Below, piece by piece: positions 4,743 to 6,900 of a stretch of DNA of 6,900 nt (the first letter of the stretch is position 1; each line of letters begins with the position of its first letter). The notes under the pieces were generated by a model that made no database searches, was not told the DNA's origin, and was given only the letters and a program-made list of their open reading frames with translations. The stretch comes from an archaeon. GTDB lineage: Archaea; Hydrothermarchaeota; Hydrothermarchaeia; Hydrothermarchaeales; JALUUU01. The position numbers and the translations under genes were made by a program. Location: contig JALUUU010000215.1 in NCBI GenBank assembly GCA_027021185.1, positions 1 to 6,900 on the forward strand, in the 5' to 3' direction.

Positions 4743-5926
4743 GCGTAGGCCCTGGGCCGAGGAATTTCATCACCCCTGAGGCGGAGAAAGCTATAAAGGA
4801 GGCAGAGGTGCTCATCGGCGGCAGAAGGATCCTTAGGAGGTATCGTCACAAGGAGAAGAAGGTGGTCGGGGGGGATATATCGGAGGTTATCAGGTTCATG
4901 AAGGAAAAAAAAGACATGCGGATCGCCGTCCTCACCTCCGGTGATCCGTGCTTCTACAGCCTACTGGGAGCTGTACTCAGAGAGTTCCCCAAGGAGGACG
5001 TCGAGATAGTGCCGGGGATAAGCTCCCTACAGCTCTGTTTCGCGAAGATAAAGGAGACGTTGAACGACGCCACCCTCGTCAGCCTCCACGGGCGATCGTT
5101 GAGGGAGCTTGACAGAGCCATGGACGCGGAGAAGCTGGTCATCCTCACAGACAGCAAGACCCCTGCCAACGCCGCTGCGGAGTACCTGAGGAAGCGCATG
5201 CCCGATGGGATGAGGGTTTTCGTATGCGAGAATCTCGCCCGGGATGGGGAGAGGATAACCCAGGGGACTCTGGGGGAAATAGCCCGGGGAAGATTCAGCG
5301 GCAATTCTGTGATGGTTGTCATATCTGAGGGAGATAAGGCCTCCCCCAGGGTTGTTCCAGGGATGCCCGATCACATGTTCCATAGGGAAAAGGCACCCAT
5401 GACAAAGGAAGAGGTCAGAGCCATAACCCTGTCCAAATCGGACCTCAGAGCGGACAGCATCGTATACGACATCGGAGCGGGAACCGGGTCCATCTCAGTG
5501 GAGGCGGGGTTGCTGGCTAGAAAAGGCAGGGTTTATGCCGTGGAGAAAGACCCGTTGAGAAGAGACGTGCTGGAGAATAATCTCTCGAGATTCGGGGTCG
5601 GCAACGTGGATGTTGTCATCGGCGAGGCCCCGGAGGCCCTTGAGGACCTTCCCACGGCGGACAGGATAATCATCGGGGGAAGCGGGGGCAGGCTCAGAGA
5701 CATCCTTAGAAAATGCCACGAGAAGCTGGCGGAGGACGGGCGCATAATAATCAACCTGATCGCCCTGGAATCCCTCGCAGCGGCCGTTAAAGAGCTCGAG
5801 GAAATGGGCTACGAATACGAGGCCACCCAGGTAACGATAAGCAAGGGAGAAAGGCTGGGGGGCAGGGTTGCTCTCAGACCGCGGTCATCTGTTTTCATAA
5901 TCACTGCATGGAGGATGATAAAGTGA
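4721..5926 (+). CDS. cbiET: Fused cobalt-precorrin-7 C5-methyltransferase / cobalt-precorrin-6B C15-methyltransferase (decarboxylating)
   Basis: 401 residues in two domains. Residues 1-205 are CbiE, a class III tetrapyrrole methylase: KISVIGVGPGPRNFITPEA (3-21), LTSGDPCFYSLLG (71-83), VEIVPGISSLQLCFAK (94-109) and LVSLHGR (119-125). Residues 213-401 are CbiT, a Rossmann-type methyltransferase: GMPDHMFHREKAPMTKEEVR (214-233), SAM-binding VYDIGAGTGSISVEAG (248-263), VYAVEKDP (271-278) and DRIIIGGSGGRL (314-325). CbiT methylates C-15 and removes the C-12 acetate carboxyl of cobalt-precorrin-6B; CbiE then methylates C-5. The fusion is the equivalent of CobL in the aerobic pathway and is common in both routes; the cbiD and cbiX neighbours place this one in the anaerobic route. 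Both active-site regions look intact. The start at ATG 4721 is set by the ribosome site and by the conserved N terminus. The stop TGA overlaps the cobT GTG by four bases. Confidence 0.95.
   Translation: MGKISVIGVGPGPRNFITPEAEKAIKEAEVLIGGRRILRRYRHKEKKVVGGDISEVIRFMKEKKDMRIAVLTSGDPCFYSLLGAVLREFPKEDVEIVPGISSLQLCFAKIKETLNDATLVSLHGRSLRELDRAMDAEKLVILTDSKTPANAAAEYLRKRMPDGMRVFVCENLARDGERITQGTLGEIARGRFSGNSVMVVISEGDKASPRVVPGMPDHMFHREKAPMTKEEVRAITLSKSDLRADSIVYDIGAGTGSISVEAGLLARKGRVYAVEKDPLRRDVLENNLSRFGVGNVDVVIGEAPEALEDLPTADRIIIGGSGGRLRDILRKCHEKLAEDGRIIINLIALESLAAAVKELEEMGYEYEATQVTISKGERLGGRVALRPRSSVFIITAWRMIK
5910..5914 (+). promoter_or_regulatory. Ribosome binding site deciding the cobT start
   Basis: GGAGG lies eight bases before GTG 5923. 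An in-frame ATG at 5908 overlaps this site and would add only five residues (MEDDK), with no ribosome site of its own nearby, so GTG 5923 is preferred. Confidence 0.6.
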
Positions 5927-6900
5927 AGTTAGAGAAAACGATTTCAGGAATCAAGTCCCTCGACGAAGAGGCCATGAGGCAGGCGAAGGAAAGACAGGAC
6001 ACCCTCACAAAGCCCCGGGGAAGCCTCGGCAGGCTGGAGGAGCTGAGCATAAGGGTTGCAGGGATCCAGGGCAACCCTCTCCCAAGAATAAATGATAAGA
6101 TAGTGGTTACCATGGCGGGAGACCATGGCGTTGTGGAGGAAGGCGTAAGCGCCTATCCCCAGGAGGTCACCCCCCAGATGGTGTACAACTTCCTCCGAGG
6201 AGGGGCGGGGATAAATGTCCTGGCGAGGCACGTTGGGGCCAGGGTCGTCGTCGTGGACATGGGGGTTGCGGCGGACATAGAAGCAGCCGGAGAAGGATTC
6301 AAGAATAAAAAGATAGCCCCAGGTACGAGGAACTTCACCAAGGGCCCTGCCATGACCCGTGAGGAGGCTGTTAGAGCCGTTGAGGCGGGCATTGAGGTTG
6401 TGGAGGAGGAGCTGGATAACGGCGTGGACATCATAGCCACAGGGGACATGGGGATCGGCAACACCACCCCAAGCAGCGCCATCGCCGCAGCAATAACGGG
6501 TAAACCCCCCGCAGTGGTCACCGGCAGAGGCACCGGCATAGGCGACGACGCCCTGAACAACAAGATAAAGATCATCGAGAAAGCCCTGGAGGTGAACGCG
6601 CCTGACGCGGGGGACGCCCTGGACGTCTTATCCAAGGTCGGCGGATACGAGATCGGCGGCCTGGCCGGGGTGATACTGGCGGGGGCGGCCCACAGAAAGC
6701 CCGTGGTGCTGGACGGCTTCATCTCAGGGGCCGCGGCGCTGATCGCCTACACATTAGCCCCCGGGACCCGGGACTACATGATCGCCTCCCATCAGAGCGT
6801 TGAGGTCGGTCACAGGGCGATGCTGGAGCATATGGGGCTTAAGCCCCTTTTGAACCTGGATCTCCGCCTGGGCGAGGGAACCGGCGCGGCCCTCGGCATA
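5923..6900 (+). CDS. cobT: Nicotinate-nucleotide-dimethylbenzimidazole phosphoribosyltransferase, bacterial-type CobT (3' end off the window)
   Basis: 326 residues are visible with an open frame to the right edge; family members are about 350 residues, so only the extreme C terminus is missing. The enzyme transfers ribose phosphate from nicotinate mononucleotide to the lower-ligand base, forming alpha-ribazole phosphate for the nucleotide loop of cobalamin. Conserved blocks are TKPRGSLGRLEELS (29-42), MAGDHGVVEEGVSAYPQEVT (64-83), FLRGGAGINVLA (104 region, GGAGIN motif), TGDMGIGNTTPSS (173-185), GRGTGIGDD (215-223) and LRLGEGTGAAL (314-324). Glu318 in the last block corresponds to the catalytic base of Salmonella CobT. 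In the GxMGIGNTT block an Asp (175) stands where the Salmonella enzyme has Glu. The N-terminal signature is that of the bacterial enzyme, not of the distinct archaeal CobT-like family. It starts at GTG 5923, overlapping the cbiET stop in GTGA. In archaea the natural base may differ from dimethylbenzimidazole. Confidence 0.94.
   Translation, partial: MKLEKTISGIKSLDEEAMRQAKERQDTLTKPRGSLGRLEELSIRVAGIQGNPLPRINDKIVVTMAGDHGVVEEGVSAYPQEVTPQMVYNFLRGGAGINVLARHVGARVVVVDMGVAADIEAAGEGFKNKKIAPGTRNFTKGPAMTREEAVRAVEAGIEVVEEELDNGVDIIATGDMGIGNTTPSSAIAAAITGKPPAVVTGRGTGIGDDALNNKIKIIEKALEVNAPDAGDALDVLSKVGGYEIGGLAGVILAGAAHRKPVVLDGFISGAAALIAYTLAPGTRDYMIASHQSVEVGHRAMLEHMGLKPLLNLDLRLGEGTGAALGI

Noticed and set aside
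6153..6722. Minus-strand open frame opposite cobT (189 codons)
   Set aside because: Its translation is Ala/Ser/Pro/Thr-rich low complexity, antisense to conserved CobT blocks; nothing supports expression.
1..6900. Search for CRISPR repeats, tRNA/rRNA genes, insertion sequences and long direct repeats
   Set aside because: Reading through found no regularly spaced repeats, tRNA-like cloverleaf, transposase fragment or terminal inverted repeats; nearly all sequence is accounted for by coding genes.

Overview
The window looks archaeal. The evidence is a TATA-like box spaced to give a leaderless GTG start (679-710), a stand-alone CpaF/FlaI-type secretion ATPase, a short CbiX close to the archaeal CbiX/CfbA chelatases, heavy use of AGG/AGA arginine and ATA isoleucine codons, and very tight gene packing in moderately GC-rich DNA. 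I favour a euryarchaeal, possibly methanogen-related lineage, but this is judged from protein style only; no rRNA or other marker is present and a bacterium is not strictly excluded.

Left part (1-2041): the 3' end of a spore-photoproduct-lyase-like (SPL) radical SAM gene runs in from the left edge. A 75-bp gap with a promoter follows, then a complete 438-residue type II/IV secretion ATPase. The ATPase is convergent with the next gene, and only 15 bp separate the two stop codons.

Centre (2042-2639): a minus-strand ArsR-type winged-helix regulator carries an unusual second domain that resembles the transcobalamin C-terminal (DUF4430/SLBB-like beta-grasp) fold. It is divergent from the corrinoid operon. 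The 85-bp divergent gap holds an AT-rich, partly palindromic tract that can supply TATA boxes both ways, followed by the inverted repeat GTCTA-N4-TAGAC.

Right part (2640-6900): five plus-strand genes of anaerobic (early cobalt insertion) cobalamin synthesis, cbiX-cbiC-cbiD-cbiET-cobT, all joined by 4- to 22-nt overlaps; cobT runs off the right edge. CbiX puts cobalt into sirohydrochlorin. CbiD methylates C-1. CbiT (C-15 methylation and decarboxylation) and CbiE (C-5 methylation) act as one fused protein. CbiC makes the final methyl shift to cobyrinate. CobT activates the lower-ligand base. CbiL, CbiF, CbiG, CbiH, CbiJ and CbiA are not in the window.

The most interesting point is the regulator: a DNA-binding domain fused to what looks like a corrinoid-binding-type beta-grasp domain, next to and divergent from B12 synthesis genes. 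It could be a protein sensor of cobalamin or an intermediate, doing the job that B12 riboswitches do in many bacteria. This is inferred from sequence pattern and context.
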